Source: an uncultured Collinsella sp. (GTDB lineage Bacteria > Actinomycetota > Coriobacteriia > Coriobacteriales > Coriobacteriaceae). Taken from it: a DNA stretch of 64,000 bases. Within the stretch, counting starts at the first letter, position 1. Each line of letters starts with the position of its first letter. This document shows positions 1 to 9,214 of the stretch, piece after piece. The notes under the pieces are model-generated. The model saw only the letters and a list, made by a program, of their open reading frames with translations. It was not told the DNA's origin and did no database searches. Both the position numbers and the translations under genes were made by a program. The stretch lies in NCBI GenBank assembly GCA_905208635.1, contig CAJLPX010000004.1, forward strand, positions 1-64,000, given 5' to 3'.

Positions 1-13
1 CACTGATTTGATA

Positions 14-43
14 GGCTCCCAGCTATGGGGGCCTTTCTTTTTT
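14..43 (+). terminator. Rho-independent terminator of an upstream gene outside the window
   Basis: A GGCTCCC / GGGGGCC hairpin (14-33) is followed directly by a T-rich run TTTCTTTTTT (34-43), the classic intrinsic terminator form on the plus strand. The gene it ends lies left of the window. Confidence 0.75.
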
Positions 44-50
44 GGGCCCA

Positions 51-75
51 GCGCAGAGGGATTCGAACCCGCCAG
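51..75 (-). other. tRNA 3'-end-like fragment (T-arm), possible attachment-site scrap
   Basis: On the minus strand this stretch reads GGTTCGAATCCCTCTGCGC, which resembles the T-arm and 3' part of a tRNA. The T-stem has a mismatch and I can find no D-arm or anticodon arm upstream on the same strand, so it is not a complete tRNA. Such scraps often mark integration sites, but no integrase is visible here. Confidence 0.3.
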
Positions 76-114
76 CACGTCCGTCACAAAGGCCGTGGCC
101 AAAAAATGGCAAAA

Positions 115-294
115 ATGAGTACTGTTACTAATTTTGTAGCAGCGATTTTTGGGTTTCGCTGGGTAAATCTAGCCCTGAATCAGCGATTTGAAGCCTTTGC
201 TAGCTGTTTCCCCATTAACATAACTGAACATGTGTGGTCTAACTAATCCTAGATAGTCGGTTTCATATGAGATTCAGCTGGTAACAGTACTCAT
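115..294. repeat. 14-bp inverted repeat pair spanning 180 bp
   Basis: ATGAGTACTGTTAC occurs at 115-128 and its exact reverse complement at 281-294. The stretch between them is AT-richer than the flanks and contains no convincing gene (the 73-codon frame at 25-246 has no ribosome binding site and no recognisable product). The rest of 295-429 holds only a small CCTTAG-type hairpin near 328-345, downstream of argD. Confidence 0.5.
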
Positions 295-429
295 ATTTGA
301 TGTTTTTTGACCAGCAGGTCTCCCCGCCTTAGCAAATCTAAGGCAAAACGGGCTCCAGACCGCTGAATCATGCCACATAGGGCACGTCCGCAGTCCGGAA
401 CCCGGTCAAAGTTAAGTTATTTCGCTGTG

Positions 430-1713
430 TTAGGCCAAAACGTCCGACAGGATCTCGATCAGACTGTCCACGTCGGATTCCTCGCAGACGAGCGGCGGCA
501 GGAAACGCAGCGTATGAGCACCTGTAGCGTTAATCACGGCACCGGCGGCCAGCGCGCGGGCAACAATATCATGCGCGTCGCCCGCGGCATCATCCAAATC
601 ACAGCCGAGCATCAAGCCGCGGCCACGCACCTCGGTCACGTTCGGCAGCTTGGCGAGCTTTGCCTCCATATAGGCGCCTACCTTGGCAGCATGGTCGGCA
701 TAATCGCCGCGCACGAGTGCGGAGAGCGTCGCGGCACACGCCGCGACGGCCAAGCAGCTACCGCCAAAGGTCGAGCCGTGGTCGCCCGGCTTAAACACGT
801 CGGCAATCTCCTTCTTTGCTACGACGGCACCCATGGGCACGCCATCGGCAATGCCCTTGGCAAGGCTCATGATGTCGGGTTCCACGCCATAGGTTTGGAA
901 TGCAAACGGCTTGCCGGAGCGGAAGATGCCGCACTGGACCTCGTCGGCTATAAGCACGGCGCCCACTTCGTGTGCCAGGTCGCGCGCTGCCGCCATAAAC
1001 TCCTCGGTCATGGGGTGCACGCCACTCTCACCCTGGATCGGCTCGAGCATCACGGCACATATTTCGCTCCCCAGCTGCTTAAAGATCGCACGCAGTTCAT
1101 TGATATCGTTGGGCGTACAGGCCACAAAGCCACCCGGCAGCGGGCGGAAACTATCCTGCAGCCAATCCTGCATGGTGGCGGCAATGGTCTCGAGCGTACG
1201 GCCGTGGAAGCCGCCGCGCATGCACACGATAGTGTTGCCGCCGTTACTGGCACGCTTGGCGTACAGGCGCGCGAGCTTCATCGAGCCCTCGTTGGCCTCG
1301 GCGCCGGAGTTGGCAAAGAAGGTCTCCCAAACCTGCTCATCCGCAGCCGGGGCACCAAGAGCAGCTGCCGTGGTCTCATCGCCGGCGGCAATGGCATCGG
1401 CAAGCACGCGTGCACCATCTAAGTCGTCGTTGGCAAGCTTGGACAGCAGCGCCGCGACCTGTCCACGCTGCTCGATGTAGAAGTAATTGGAGACATGCAT
1501 GAGCTTTTTGGTCTGTGCCTCGAGCGCCGAGAGCACAGCCGGGTCGCCATGACCTAGGCTGCACACGCCGATGCCGGCAAGAAAGTCGAGGTACTCACGA
1601 CCATCGTCGCCGGTGAGCTTCATGCCGTGACCCTCGACAAACTCGACCGGAGAGCGGCCAAAGGTATGCATAACGTAATGGGATTCAAGCGATTGCTGAG
1701 CTGCAAGTGACAT
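430..1713 (-). CDS. argD: Acetylornithine aminotransferase
   Basis: PLP-dependent class III aminotransferase that converts N-acetylglutamate semialdehyde to N-acetylornithine in arginine synthesis; cytosolic. The 427-aa protein shows FFANSGAEAN (about 132-141), the acidic LIADEVQCG motif (about 254-262) and the PLP lysine in SLAKGIADG (K286). It is the last gene of argC-argJ-argB-argD, which makes ArgD far likelier than another class III aminotransferase. Oddity: about 28 extra Ala/Asp-rich residues (roughly 100-128) precede the FFANSGAEAN motif relative to the compact form I know. Confidence 0.93.
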   Translation of the reverse strand: MSLAAQQSLESHYVMHTFGRSPVEFVEGHGMKLTGDDGREYLDFLAGIGVCSLGHGDPAVLSALEAQTKKLMHVSNYFYIEQRGQVAALLSKLANDDLDGARVLADAIAAGDETTAAALGAPAADEQVWETFFANSGAEANEGSMKLARLYAKRASNGGNTIVCMRGGFHGRTLETIAATMQDWLQDSFRPLPGGFVACTPNDINELRAIFKQLGSEICAVMLEPIQGESGVHPMTEEFMAAARDLAHEVGAVLIADEVQCGIFRSGKPFAFQTYGVEPDIMSLAKGIADGVPMGAVVAKKEIADVFKPGDHGSTFGGSCLAVAACAATLSALVRGDYADHAAKVGAYMEAKLAKLPNVTEVRGRGLMLGCDLDDAAGDAHDIVARALAAGAVINATGAHTLRFLPPLVCEESDVDSLIEILSDVLA

Positions 1714-1782
1714 GGGATGCCTTTCGTTGGGCGCCAGACGGCGCGGGGCTATGGGTGTAGGAATGGGGCGGCTGCGGGTCAG

Positions 1783-2763
1783 TTAGACCGTCTGAAGCTT
1801 CTCGACCTCGTCAAGATTCTCGGTCAGACGCGCAGCAAACGTCGAAAGCGGATGCGGATGCGTATCGAACTCGTAAGCCGTCTCGGTGGAATGGATCACG
1901 GTGCCGACGCCGGCATCGGTCAGCAGCTCCAGCAGCAGCGAATGCGGCGTGGTGCCGTTGATGATGTGAGCGCGAAATACGCCGCCGGCAAGCGCATCGA
2001 CGGCCGCGCGCAGCTTGGGAATCATGCCCTTATCGACCTCGCCGCCGTAGAGCATTTCGTTAACCTCGTCGAGTGTTAGGTTGGAGATGAGTGAGTCTTT
2101 ATCGCTAAAGTCCTTGTACAGGCCGTCGACGTCGGTCAAAAAGATCGCCTTGTGCGCGTGGAGCGCTGCCGCAACGGCACCGGCGGCGGTATCGGCGTTG
2201 ATGTTGAAGAAGCCGCCGTCCTCCCCCGCCGCGACGGTAGCGATAACGGGGATGTACTCGCTATCGAGTAAGCGCTCGATATAGTCGGTGTTAACGTGCG
2301 TCACTTTGCCCACGCGACCGAGCTCGGGGTCGAGCGGCTCGGCGATGAGCGTGCCAGCATCGCTGCCCGACACGCCCACGGCCAGGTTGCCGTGGTGGTT
2401 GATGGCGGCAACCAGCTCCTGGTTAACCTTGCCGCCCAGCACCTCGCGCACGATATCCATAGTCGCCGGCGTGGTCACGCGCTGGCCGTTCTTAAACTCG
2501 ACGGGGATGTCGTAGTGGCTCAGCGCCTCGTTGATGGCCTTGCCGCCACCGTGCACGATAACAGGGCGCATGCCGATGATCTTGAGCAGCACGATGTCGC
2601 TCATCACGTCGCGGCGCAGCTGCTCATCTACCATGGCGGCTCCGCCATATTTGATAACAACCGTCTTACCGGTCAGGTTCTTAATCCACGGCAGCGCTTC
2701 GAACAGCAGCTGCGCGGTTGCTTCGTTGGATTCGTTCGAACGACAATCGCGTGCGAATTTCAT
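1783..2763 (-). CDS. argB: Acetylglutamate kinase
   Basis: Phosphorylates N-acetylglutamate, the second step of the acetylated arginine pathway and usually the arginine feedback point. The N-terminal VIKYGGAAM glycine motif, the central VHGGG motif and the late ITGGGxx-like region fit the amino-acid kinase fold. I start at 2763 (MKFARDC), preceded by GACGAGGCAGATT with GAGG at good spacing, rather than at 2823 where no ribosome site is seen; this gives 326 aa. Lies between argJ and argD on the minus strand. Confidence 0.93.
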   Translation of the reverse strand: MKFARDCRSNESNEATAQLLFEALPWIKNLTGKTVVIKYGGAAMVDEQLRRDVMSDIVLLKIIGMRPVIVHGGGKAINEALSHYDIPVEFKNGQRVTTPATMDIVREVLGGKVNQELVAAINHHGNLAVGVSGSDAGTLIAEPLDPELGRVGKVTHVNTDYIERLLDSEYIPVIATVAAGEDGGFFNINADTAAGAVAAALHAHKAIFLTDVDGLYKDFSDKDSLISNLTLDEVNEMLYGGEVDKGMIPKLRAAVDALAGGVFRAHIINGTTPHSLLLELLTDAGVGTVIHSTETAYEFDTHPHPLSTFAARLTENLDEVEKLQTV

Positions 2764-2844
2764 AATCTGCCTCGTCTTTCGTATCGTTATCGCGCCGTGC
2801 TCCGCTGTCCGCAATCGCGGCAAGATGCGCAGCGTGCCTGGAAT

Positions 2845-4113
2845 CTAGGAACGGTAGTCGCCGTTAATGGAGATGTACTCATGCGTGAGGTCGCAGGTCC
2901 ACACGGTCGTTGCCGCGTCGCCTGCGCCCAGGTCGGCCGAGATCACGATCTCGGGCGCCTCGAAACGTCGTAGAGCCTCGTCCTCGTCAAAGGGAACAGT
3001 CAGACCATCGCGACAGACAGGCATGCCCATCATGTCGATGGAAACGTCTTCCTGATTAAACTTCACGCCGCACTTGCCAAGCGCCATAGCAACGCGGCCC
3101 CAGTTGCAGTCGTGGCCGGCGATGCAGGTCTTAACGAGCGGCGAGTTAGCAACGGCACGGGCGGCGATATCGGCCTCCTCGTCGTTGGCGGCGCCGGTAA
3201 CGTTGACCGCAACAAGCTTGGATGCGCCCTCACCATCGGCGGCGATATTGCGCGCCAGGCTCTCGCACACCTCGTGCACGGCAAATGCCAACTCGTCAAA
3301 GGCATCGGAGCCCTCGACGATAGGCTCGGCATCTGCGGCAGCGGCGCCGGAGGCAAGCATGATGCAGGTGTCGTTGGTCGAGGTGTCGGAATCGACCGTT
3401 ACCTTGTTAAAGGTCTGCTTGACGGTCGAGAGCAGCAGGGCATGAAGTGCCGCAGGCTCGACGGGGGCATCGGTGGTGATAACTGCGATCATGGTGGCCA
3501 TATTGGGCATGATCATGCCCGAGCCCTTGCACATTCCGCCTACCGTATAGACATTGCCCGCATGACCCGCAGCCTCACTGACGTAGGATACGGCGTACTC
3601 CTTGGAGTGCGTGTCGGTCGTCATGATGGCGCGAGCGGCATCGGCGCCACCGTGGGCGGAGAGCGCCTCGTAGGCAGCAGGAATGGCGGTCTCAAACGTG
3701 TCAATCGGCAGAATCTGGCCAATCACACCCGTGGAGGCAACCAGAATCTGCTGGGGCTCGCAGCCGATGACCTGCGATGCGATGCTGCACGTCTCGCGCG
3801 CGCAGGCAAGGCCGGTCTCACCCGTGGCGGCGTTGGCATTGCCAGAGTTGACCGAAACACCGGCGATGATGCCATAGCCCTTGCCCACACCGCCCAGGTT
3901 GGCACGGCTCACCTGCACGGGCGCCGCGCAAAAGCGATTGGTGGTAAACACGCCGGCACCGGGACAGGGTTTATCGGGCACGACGAGCGCGTAATCCAGA
4001 CGCTCGGGGTTCTTGCGGAACCCAGCGTGGATGCCTGCAGCTTTAAAACCAGCCGCAGCCGTAACGCCACCCTCGACGGCGCGAATCTTGATATCAAACA
4101 GCTCGGTATCCAT
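2845..4113 (-). CDS. argJ: Bifunctional glutamate N-acetyltransferase / ornithine acetyltransferase
   Basis: ArgJ makes N-acetylglutamate and recycles acetyl groups from N-acetylornithine. The 422-aa precursor has the autocatalytic cleavage motif: KGSGMIMPNMATMIA around residues 196-210, where the family cuts just before the Thr of ATM (T207) to give alpha and beta subunits with that Thr as nucleophile. Start ATG at 4113 has AAGGAGT upstream. Presence of ArgJ implies the cyclic pathway, so no separate argE would be needed; whether the enzyme is mono- or bifunctional cannot be told from sequence. Confidence 0.94.
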   Translation of the reverse strand: MDTELFDIKIRAVEGGVTAAAGFKAAGIHAGFRKNPERLDYALVVPDKPCPGAGVFTTNRFCAAPVQVSRANLGGVGKGYGIIAGVSVNSGNANAATGETGLACARETCSIASQVIGCEPQQILVASTGVIGQILPIDTFETAIPAAYEALSAHGGADAARAIMTTDTHSKEYAVSYVSEAAGHAGNVYTVGGMCKGSGMIMPNMATMIAVITTDAPVEPAALHALLLSTVKQTFNKVTVDSDTSTNDTCIMLASGAAAADAEPIVEGSDAFDELAFAVHEVCESLARNIAADGEGASKLVAVNVTGAANDEEADIAARAVANSPLVKTCIAGHDCNWGRVAMALGKCGVKFNQEDVSIDMMGMPVCRDGLTVPFDEDEALRRFEAPEIVISADLGAGDAATTVWTCDLTHEYISINGDYRS

Positions 4114-4248
4114 CGTCTTTATGACTCCTTATGTCAAACAAAAAAACGGACATCGGTTGGTGCGCCATGCCAGTCGTGATCATGAGACCAGCTTAAGAGT
4201 GGCGCCCCACTCGATGCCCGACTACCAAATCGTTAACAATCGAATGTG

Positions 4249-5319
4249 CTACACCGGGCACGCCACTGTGGGCAAGCCTCGTCGCTCGTCAAAGCCAAAG
4301 ACGATATTGGCGCACTGGACCGCTTGGCCCGCAGCGCCCTTGCACAGATTGTCGATGGCGCCCGTCGCCACCAGCACGCCCGCGCGCTTGTTGAGCGCGA
4401 GGCCAATCTGGGCAGCGTTGGTGCCGACGACCGAAGCCGTCTTGGGCTGCTGGCCGGCATCGAGCACGCGCACAAAGGTGCGACCGGCGTAGAACTGCTT
4501 GTAATGGTCGACAACGTCCTCAAGGGTCAAGGTATCGATAGCCTGCGGCGCGAGCGGCAGCGTCACCGTGGAGAGCAGACCACGCTTGAGCGGTGCCAGG
4601 TGCGGGGTAAAGACGACGCGATCGGTCAGGCCCAAGATCTGCTCGATTTCGGGCGTGTGGCGATGCTTGCCCACGCCGTAGGCCTCCAAGTTCTCGTCGG
4701 CGCTGCAAAAATGGGTGCGGGCGTTGCAGGACTTACCGGCGCCCGTCACGCCGCTAATGGCATCGACAATCACGGGGCCGTTCTCGGCCACCCAGCCCGC
4801 GCGCACGGCGGGCGCGGCGGCAAGGCTCGTTGCGGTGGGATAGCAACCGGCGCAAGCGACCAGCACGGGTTTGCCGTCGGCATGGTCGGATGCGGCGGTC
4901 TCCAAGTCTTGGCAGAACAGCTCGGGCAGACCGAAGGCACGGGTCTTGAGCAGCTCGGGGCTCGTATGCTCGGCGGCATACCAAGCCTCAAAAACGGACG
5001 CGTCGTTCAGGCGGTAGTCGGCCGAGAGGTCAATGCAGGAGACGCCCGATGCAAGCAGCGCGGGCACCTGTACCATGGCAGCCGTATGCGGCACGGCAAG
5101 AAAAACCGCATCGCAGCTCTTGAGCTCAGGGGCATCATGCGTCGTAAAGACAAGATCGCTTACGCCGGTGAAGCTCGGGTACACCGCGGACAGCGGCTGG
5201 CCGGCATCGGCGTTGGACGTAATGGCAGCAAGTTCAAACTCGGGATGACCGAGGACGAGGCGAATGAGCTCGGCTCCGGCATATCCAGCCGCGCCGACGA
5301 TTCCAACCTTCAAAGACAT
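4249..5319 (-). CDS. argC: N-acetyl-gamma-glutamyl-phosphate reductase
   Basis: NADPH-dependent reductase making N-acetylglutamate semialdehyde. The 356-aa protein begins with a Rossmann GIVGAAGYAG loop (residues 6-15) and carries the catalytic cysteine in ACAGCYPTAT (C159). First gene of the arg operon; two ARG boxes lie about 85-120 bp upstream of the start. A 135-bp gap separates it from argJ. Confidence 0.95.
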   Translation of the reverse strand: MSLKVGIVGAAGYAGAELIRLVLGHPEFELAAITSNADAGQPLSAVYPSFTGVSDLVFTTHDAPELKSCDAVFLAVPHTAAMVQVPALLASGVSCIDLSADYRLNDASVFEAWYAAEHTSPELLKTRAFGLPELFCQDLETAASDHADGKPVLVACAGCYPTATSLAAAPAVRAGWVAENGPVIVDAISGVTGAGKSCNARTHFCSADENLEAYGVGKHRHTPEIEQILGLTDRVVFTPHLAPLKRGLLSTVTLPLAPQAIDTLTLEDVVDHYKQFYAGRTFVRVLDAGQQPKTASVVGTNAAQIGLALNKRAGVLVATGAIDNLCKGAAGQAVQCANIVFGFDERRGLPTVACPV

Positions 5320-5404
5320 ATCAGACTCCTTGTCTGCGATTTATGCACCGATGCGCATTTCGCAGCGGTCGTTATGAAGTGGGTTGAAACTTTAGCACCA
5401 AAAG

Positions 5405-5441
5405 ATGCATGAATACGTAAATGGCTTGCATATTCATGCAT
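5405..5441 (-). promoter_or_regulatory. Tandem ARG boxes (ArgR operator) of the arg operon
   Basis: TTGCATATTCATGCAT (5426-5441) is a near-perfect ARG-box palindrome and ATGCATGAATACGTAA (5405-5420) a weaker one. Their starts are exactly 21 bp apart, the spacing known for box pairs bound by one ArgR hexamer. They precede argC, so arginine repression of argCJBD is expected. No argR gene is in the window. Confidence 0.75.
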
Positions 5442-5485
5442 TGAAACATTCCCGACACATTCGCTTGAAGGAATTGACAAATGGA

Positions 5486-5539
5486 GCGGGCCCCGTATTG
5501 ACCGGCGCTCCTAACGGCGCCGGGCAATACGGGGCCCGC
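5486..5539. terminator. Two-tier GC-rich hairpin, probable terminator
   Basis: Outer 15-bp perfect arms (GCGGGCCCCGTATTG at 5486-5500 and its complement at 5525-5539) enclose an inner CCGGCGC/GCGCCGG stem. It lies just after the stop of the minus-strand PPOX gene at 5578 and upstream of the arg promoter. No clear T-run follows, so it may insulate by structure rather than be a classic intrinsic terminator. Confidence 0.6.
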
Positions 5540-5577
5540 CCATGCGAAAACCAAGTTGTTAGGATGAGCCAGCCTGG

Positions 5578-5988
5578 CTAGAGCTCGACCGGTACCCATT
5601 CGTCGTGATTGCAGATAAACGCCTCGGGATCCTCGACGCTAAAGAAGACGAGTGCGGGGTCGTTAGGCCCCTCATAGTGCTCGCTCAAGCGCTCAAGATG
5701 TTTCCATCCTGCCTCGCGCATATCGGGAGCGGCCTGGTCATCCAAGCCGGCGCGCCCGCGCAAGATGAGCCAGCCATGGCCCGGCCACCAACTCGTGGCC
5801 TCAAAGCGCTGATTTTGCAGCAGCTCCTGCCACACATCCTTGGTGCGCGCCGTCACAAACCACAGCTTGCCGTCCTGAATCTGAGCAAACGAAAATGGGC
5901 GTACATGTGGCTGCCCGTCCACGCTCGTCGCCAAGTACCACGCCGGCACCGACGTCAGATACTCCAAAACCGTATTCAATCCGTCCAC
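5578..5988 (-). CDS. Pyridoxamine 5'-phosphate oxidase-fold flavoprotein (copy 2)
   Basis: A 136-aa split-barrel protein of the PPOX/general-stress-26 superfamily, probably binding FMN or a related cofactor. The motif VPAWYLATSVDGQPHVRPFS at the N-terminus followed by GKLWFVTARTKDVWQEL is typical of small gut-bacterial PPOX proteins. It shares the same order of motifs with the next gene upstream (6033-6479), so the two are tandem paralogues. Substrate is unknown; a true PNPOx role is unlikely because of small size. Confidence 0.8.
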   Translation of the reverse strand: MDGLNTVLEYLTSVPAWYLATSVDGQPHVRPFSFAQIQDGKLWFVTARTKDVWQELLQNQRFEATSWWPGHGWLILRGRAGLDDQAAPDMREAGWKHLERLSEHYEGPNDPALVFFSVEDPEAFICNHDEWVPVEL

Positions 5989-6032
5989 GTTTCCTCCTGT
6001 ACTAGCCAGTTTGAGAGCCTGGTTTGTGTGAG

Positions 6033-6479
6033 CTAGAGCTCCAGGCGCTCCTCGCTGCCGTCGATATCACAGAAGCGCGCGGCAATGTTGCGGACCGAAA
6101 AGAAAGCAAGGCGGCCGTCGTTGGCACTCTCGTGTTCCTCGCCGATGCCCACCATGTGCTTAAACCCCGCTTGACGCACCTTGTCGCTCGCAACCGCGTC
6201 GTCCTCAAGTACGGCCTCGCCGGTCAACACGATCCAACATTCTCCCGGCTTCCAGCCCGAGAGCTCAAACTTGGGATTCGCACTCAGCTCCGCCCACACG
6301 TCCTTATCGCGCGACGTGCAAAACCACAGCTTACCGTCATCGACCATGGCAAACGAAAACGGCCTCACGCGAGGCTGATGCCCGTCGGCCACATCGGTCG
6401 TGGCCAGATACCACGCCGGAATGCGCCTGAGATACGAACAGGCGCGCTCAAGCTGAGCCGTGCGGTCGTTGTCGGTCAT
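6033..6479 (-). CDS. Pyridoxamine 5'-phosphate oxidase-fold flavoprotein (copy 1)
   Basis: A 148-aa PPOX-fold protein with IPAWYLATTDVADGHQPRVR and GKLWFCTSRDKDVWAEL, clearly paralogous to the gene that follows at 5578-5988 (44 bp gap, same strand, probable two-gene unit). The family reduces or binds flavin-type cofactors; physiological substrate cannot be read from sequence. The start at 6479 has AAAGGGG upstream. Confidence 0.8.
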   Translation of the reverse strand: MTDNDRTAQLERACSYLRRIPAWYLATTDVADGHQPRVRPFSFAMVDDGKLWFCTSRDKDVWAELSANPKFELSGWKPGECWIVLTGEAVLEDDAVASDKVRQAGFKHMVGIGEEHESANDGRLAFFSVRNIAARFCDIDGSEERLEL

Positions 6480-6509
6480 GGGGACCCCTTTCCTGCGCTC
6501 GAATCGCGC

Positions 6510-7310
6510 CTAAACAAGTTGAAGATTGATGACGATGACGCAGATGAGCAGCAACGCCGTCACCACCACCGCCAACGCATCGCCGCGGCCAAATGTAAGC
6601 GCATGCAGACGCGTGCGGCCCTGCTCGCCATGATAGCAACGGGCATCCATGGCGGCAGACAACGTCTCGGCATGACGGAACACGCCCGTGAACAGTGGAA
6701 TCGCCACACTGCCGAGCATACGAACGCCGCCGAGTGGGCCTCCCGTCACGCGCGCGCCGCGGCTCGCCTGCGCATCGGCCGTCTGTTTCATCTCGGTGGC
6801 AAACTGCGGCATAAAGCGCAGCGCGATACCCATAATCATGCCGAGCTCGTGCGCAGGAAGTCCCACACGCGCAAACGGCGCGAGCAGGCGCTCAAAGCCC
6901 GCGGTGAGGTCGAGCGTCGGTGTGGTGAGCGTGATGGCGCTCATGCCGGCCATCATCAAGGTCAGGCGGCACGCCATAAAGGCGGCAGAACGCAGTGAGC
7001 CCTCGCTTATCTGCAGAAAGCCGAGCTGCCACAGGATGCGCCCACTCTGATCGGTAAACAAGTTGAGCACCGCGACCACGACGACGATTGCCAGCAGCGG
7101 CGCCATCGATGATAGGACCCGGCGCAACGGCACCCGGGACACGGCATAGATCAGCACGGCGAAAATTGCGACCGGGGCCAGTCCGCGGAAGCCGCCGACG
7201 GTCAGCGTCGTGATCAAAAACACAAAGCCCAGGAGCAGCTTGGTGCGCGGATCCAGGCGATGGATCGCACTATCGCCGGGATAGTAACTGCCAAACGAAA
7301 ACGCCTCCAT
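6510..7310 (-). CDS. ecfT: ECF transporter transmembrane component EcfT
   Basis: A 266-aa integral membrane protein that couples the ATPases to the vitamin-binding S component. Several hydrophobic helices lie in the N-terminal half (FVFLITTLTV, VAIFAVLIYAV), and the cytoplasmic coupling region carries the family's A-R-G type motif, here QASRGARVTGG. The start codon overlaps the EcfA stop (TAATG), so it is translationally coupled to the fused ATPase gene. Third gene of the riboswitch-controlled unit. Confidence 0.9.
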   Translation of the reverse strand: MEAFSFGSYYPGDSAIHRLDPRTKLLLGFVFLITTLTVGGFRGLAPVAIFAVLIYAVSRVPLRRVLSSMAPLLAIVVVVAVLNLFTDQSGRILWQLGFLQISEGSLRSAAFMACRLTLMMAGMSAITLTTPTLDLTAGFERLLAPFARVGLPAHELGMIMGIALRFMPQFATEMKQTADAQASRGARVTGGPLGGVRMLGSVAIPLFTGVFRHAETLSAAMDARCYHGEQGRTRLHALTFGRGDALAVVVTALLLICVIVINLQLV

Positions 7311-9214
7311 TAGCAGCCCTCCTCTCGCGCGACCGTCTTGGATTTAGCAATGTCCGAGACGTTAGAAGGACCGTCCGAGCGACCGATCAGCAAATCTGCC
7401 AGCTCGTCGGCCAGCGACTCAACCGTATAGAGCCCGCCGCAACGCAGCGGCACGCCCGCCTCCGCGAGCGCCAACGCCATGCGCTGAGCAGCAGGTACGC
7501 CCAAGCCGATCGACTTGAGCTCATCGGCATGCGCAAACACCTGCGCGGGGGTTCCCTCGGCAAACACCGCACCTTCGTTCATTACGACGATACGGTCGCA
7601 GCAATTGGCCAGGTCATCCATGCTGTGTGAAACCATGACAACGGTCAGGCCATCGCGGTGAAGCCGATCGATAAGCTCAAGGAAATCCCTGCGCGCAGCC
7701 GGATCGAGCCCCGCCATGGGTTCATCGAGCACCAGGACTTCGGGCTCCATGGCGAGCACACCGGCGAATGCCACACGCCGTTGCTGACCGCCCGAAAGCT
7801 CGAAGGGACTCTTGTCGCCGACCGTGGAAAGGTCGAGGCCCACGCGCGAGAGCGACGACTCGACGCGACGGTCGACTTCATCTTGCGGCAAGCCAAGGTT
7901 GTGCGGGCCAAACGCCACGTCCTGCGTCACGGTTTCGGCAAACAGCTGACGCTCGGGATATTGAAACACCACGCCGACCTTGGCCATAACCGCGGCGGCA
8001 TCTTTCTTGTTTGACAGATCGAGCGCCAGCGCGCGAACGAATCCCTCCTGGGGGCGAATCAAACCGTTGAGATGCTGGACTAGCGTCGACTTACCCGAAC
8101 CGGTATGACCTGCCAAGCCCAGGAACTCGCCGCGACGCACCGTCAGCGATACATCGCGCAGCGCCCACGGGCTGCTGGGGTCGTTTCCCCAGAGAGCCTG
8201 TTTGCTCGATTTGCCCGCAGTGACCGAGCGCTTATGCCAGCGGCGGCGCTCGCGGGCACTCAGCGAGTAACTATGCGAGAGGTGCGAAATCTCGATGACG
8301 GGCTCCGACACGGCTGTCCCGTCGGTTGCAGAGGAGACGTTGTCGAGCACACGAGAATCGGATGCAGAAGGCCGCCCTGCGGTGTCTTCCCCACTCCGGT
8401 CGGCATATACCTGCGCAATCTCGGCGACCATATCCGCCTCGCGCACCTGCGCATGAACGGGCACGCCCTTCGCACGAAGCGCCGTGCCCAAGCAGCACGA
8501 CGCCGGCATATCCAAGTTGAGCTGCGCAAGTTCGTCCGCCCGTGTCAAGATTTCCTCGGGCGTACCGAGCATGGCAACACGCCCCGCCCGAAATACCGCG
8601 ACACGATCGGCCTCGGCGGCCTCTTCCATAAAGTGCGTAATCATCACGATGGTCATGCCGCGATCGTGCAACGCGCGGCAAGCCTTCATGAGGCCCTTGC
8701 GTCCACGCGGATCGAGCATCGAGGACGCCTCGTCCAAAATGAGCACGCGCGGTTCCATGGCGAGCACACCGGCAAGCGCCACGCGCTGCTTTTGGCCGCC
8801 CGAAAGCGCGTGGGTCTCGTGGCGCTCAAAGCCCACCAGGCCCACGCGCTTCAGCGCCTCGCGTACACGCTGCGCAATTTGCGCCGATGGCACGCCAAGG
8901 TTTTCGGGACCAAACGCAACGTCATCTTCGACAAGCGTTGCCACCAGCTGGTCATCGGGATTTTGGAATACCATGCCCGCAGTCGAGCGGATGTCGTAGA
9001 CCAGCTCGGGATCGGACGCGTCCATGCCGTTGATGCGTACCGTGCCCGCATCGGGCTGCAACAGTGCATTCAGATGCTTGGCAAACGTCGACTTGCCCGA
9101 CCCATTGCCACCGAGGATGCAGAAAAACTCCCCGTCCTTAATGCTCATATCGATGCCGTCAAGCGCCTGGGCGGCACCGTCATAGCTAAAGGAAACGCCC
9201 CGACACTCAATCAT
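7310..9214 (-). CDS. Fused ECF transporter ATPase EcfA-EcfA'
   Basis: Both ATPases of an energy-coupling-factor transporter are fused in one 634-aa chain. Domain 1 (about 1-235): Walker A GGNGSGKS at 35-42, signature LSGGQKQR near 138, Walker B VLILDEAS near 157. Domain 2 (about 305-600): Walker A GHTGSGKS at 369-376, signature LSGGQQRR near 473. The linker (about 240-345) is polar and poorly conserved. ATGA-type overlap with the RibU gene and TAATG overlap with ecfT show tight translational coupling. The fusion is usual in Coriobacteria-like genomes, in contrast with separate ecfA1/ecfA2 in Firmicutes. Confidence 0.93.
   Translation of the reverse strand: MIECRGVSFSYDGAAQALDGIDMSIKDGEFFCILGGNGSGKSTFAKHLNALLQPDAGTVRINGMDASDPELVYDIRSTAGMVFQNPDDQLVATLVEDDVAFGPENLGVPSAQIAQRVREALKRVGLVGFERHETHALSGGQKQRVALAGVLAMEPRVLILDEASSMLDPRGRKGLMKACRALHDRGMTIVMITHFMEEAAEADRVAVFRAGRVAMLGTPEEILTRADELAQLNLDMPASCCLGTALRAKGVPVHAQVREADMVAEIAQVYADRSGEDTAGRPSASDSRVLDNVSSATDGTAVSEPVIEISHLSHSYSLSARERRRWHKRSVTAGKSSKQALWGNDPSSPWALRDVSLTVRRGEFLGLAGHTGSGKSTLVQHLNGLIRPQEGFVRALALDLSNKKDAAAVMAKVGVVFQYPERQLFAETVTQDVAFGPHNLGLPQDEVDRRVESSLSRVGLDLSTVGDKSPFELSGGQQRRVAFAGVLAMEPEVLVLDEPMAGLDPAARRDFLELIDRLHRDGLTVVMVSHSMDDLANCCDRIVVMNEGAVFAEGTPAQVFAHADELKSIGLGVPAAQRMALALAEAGVPLRCGGLYTVESLADELADLLIGRSDGPSNVSDIAKSKTVAREEGC

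Noticed and set aside
51..75. Complete tRNA gene
   Set aside because: Only a T-arm-like part is present, with a stem mismatch, and no anticodon or D-arm could be placed.
25..246. 73-aa protein at the window start
   Set aside because: No ribosome site, runs over a terminator and repeat, no family.
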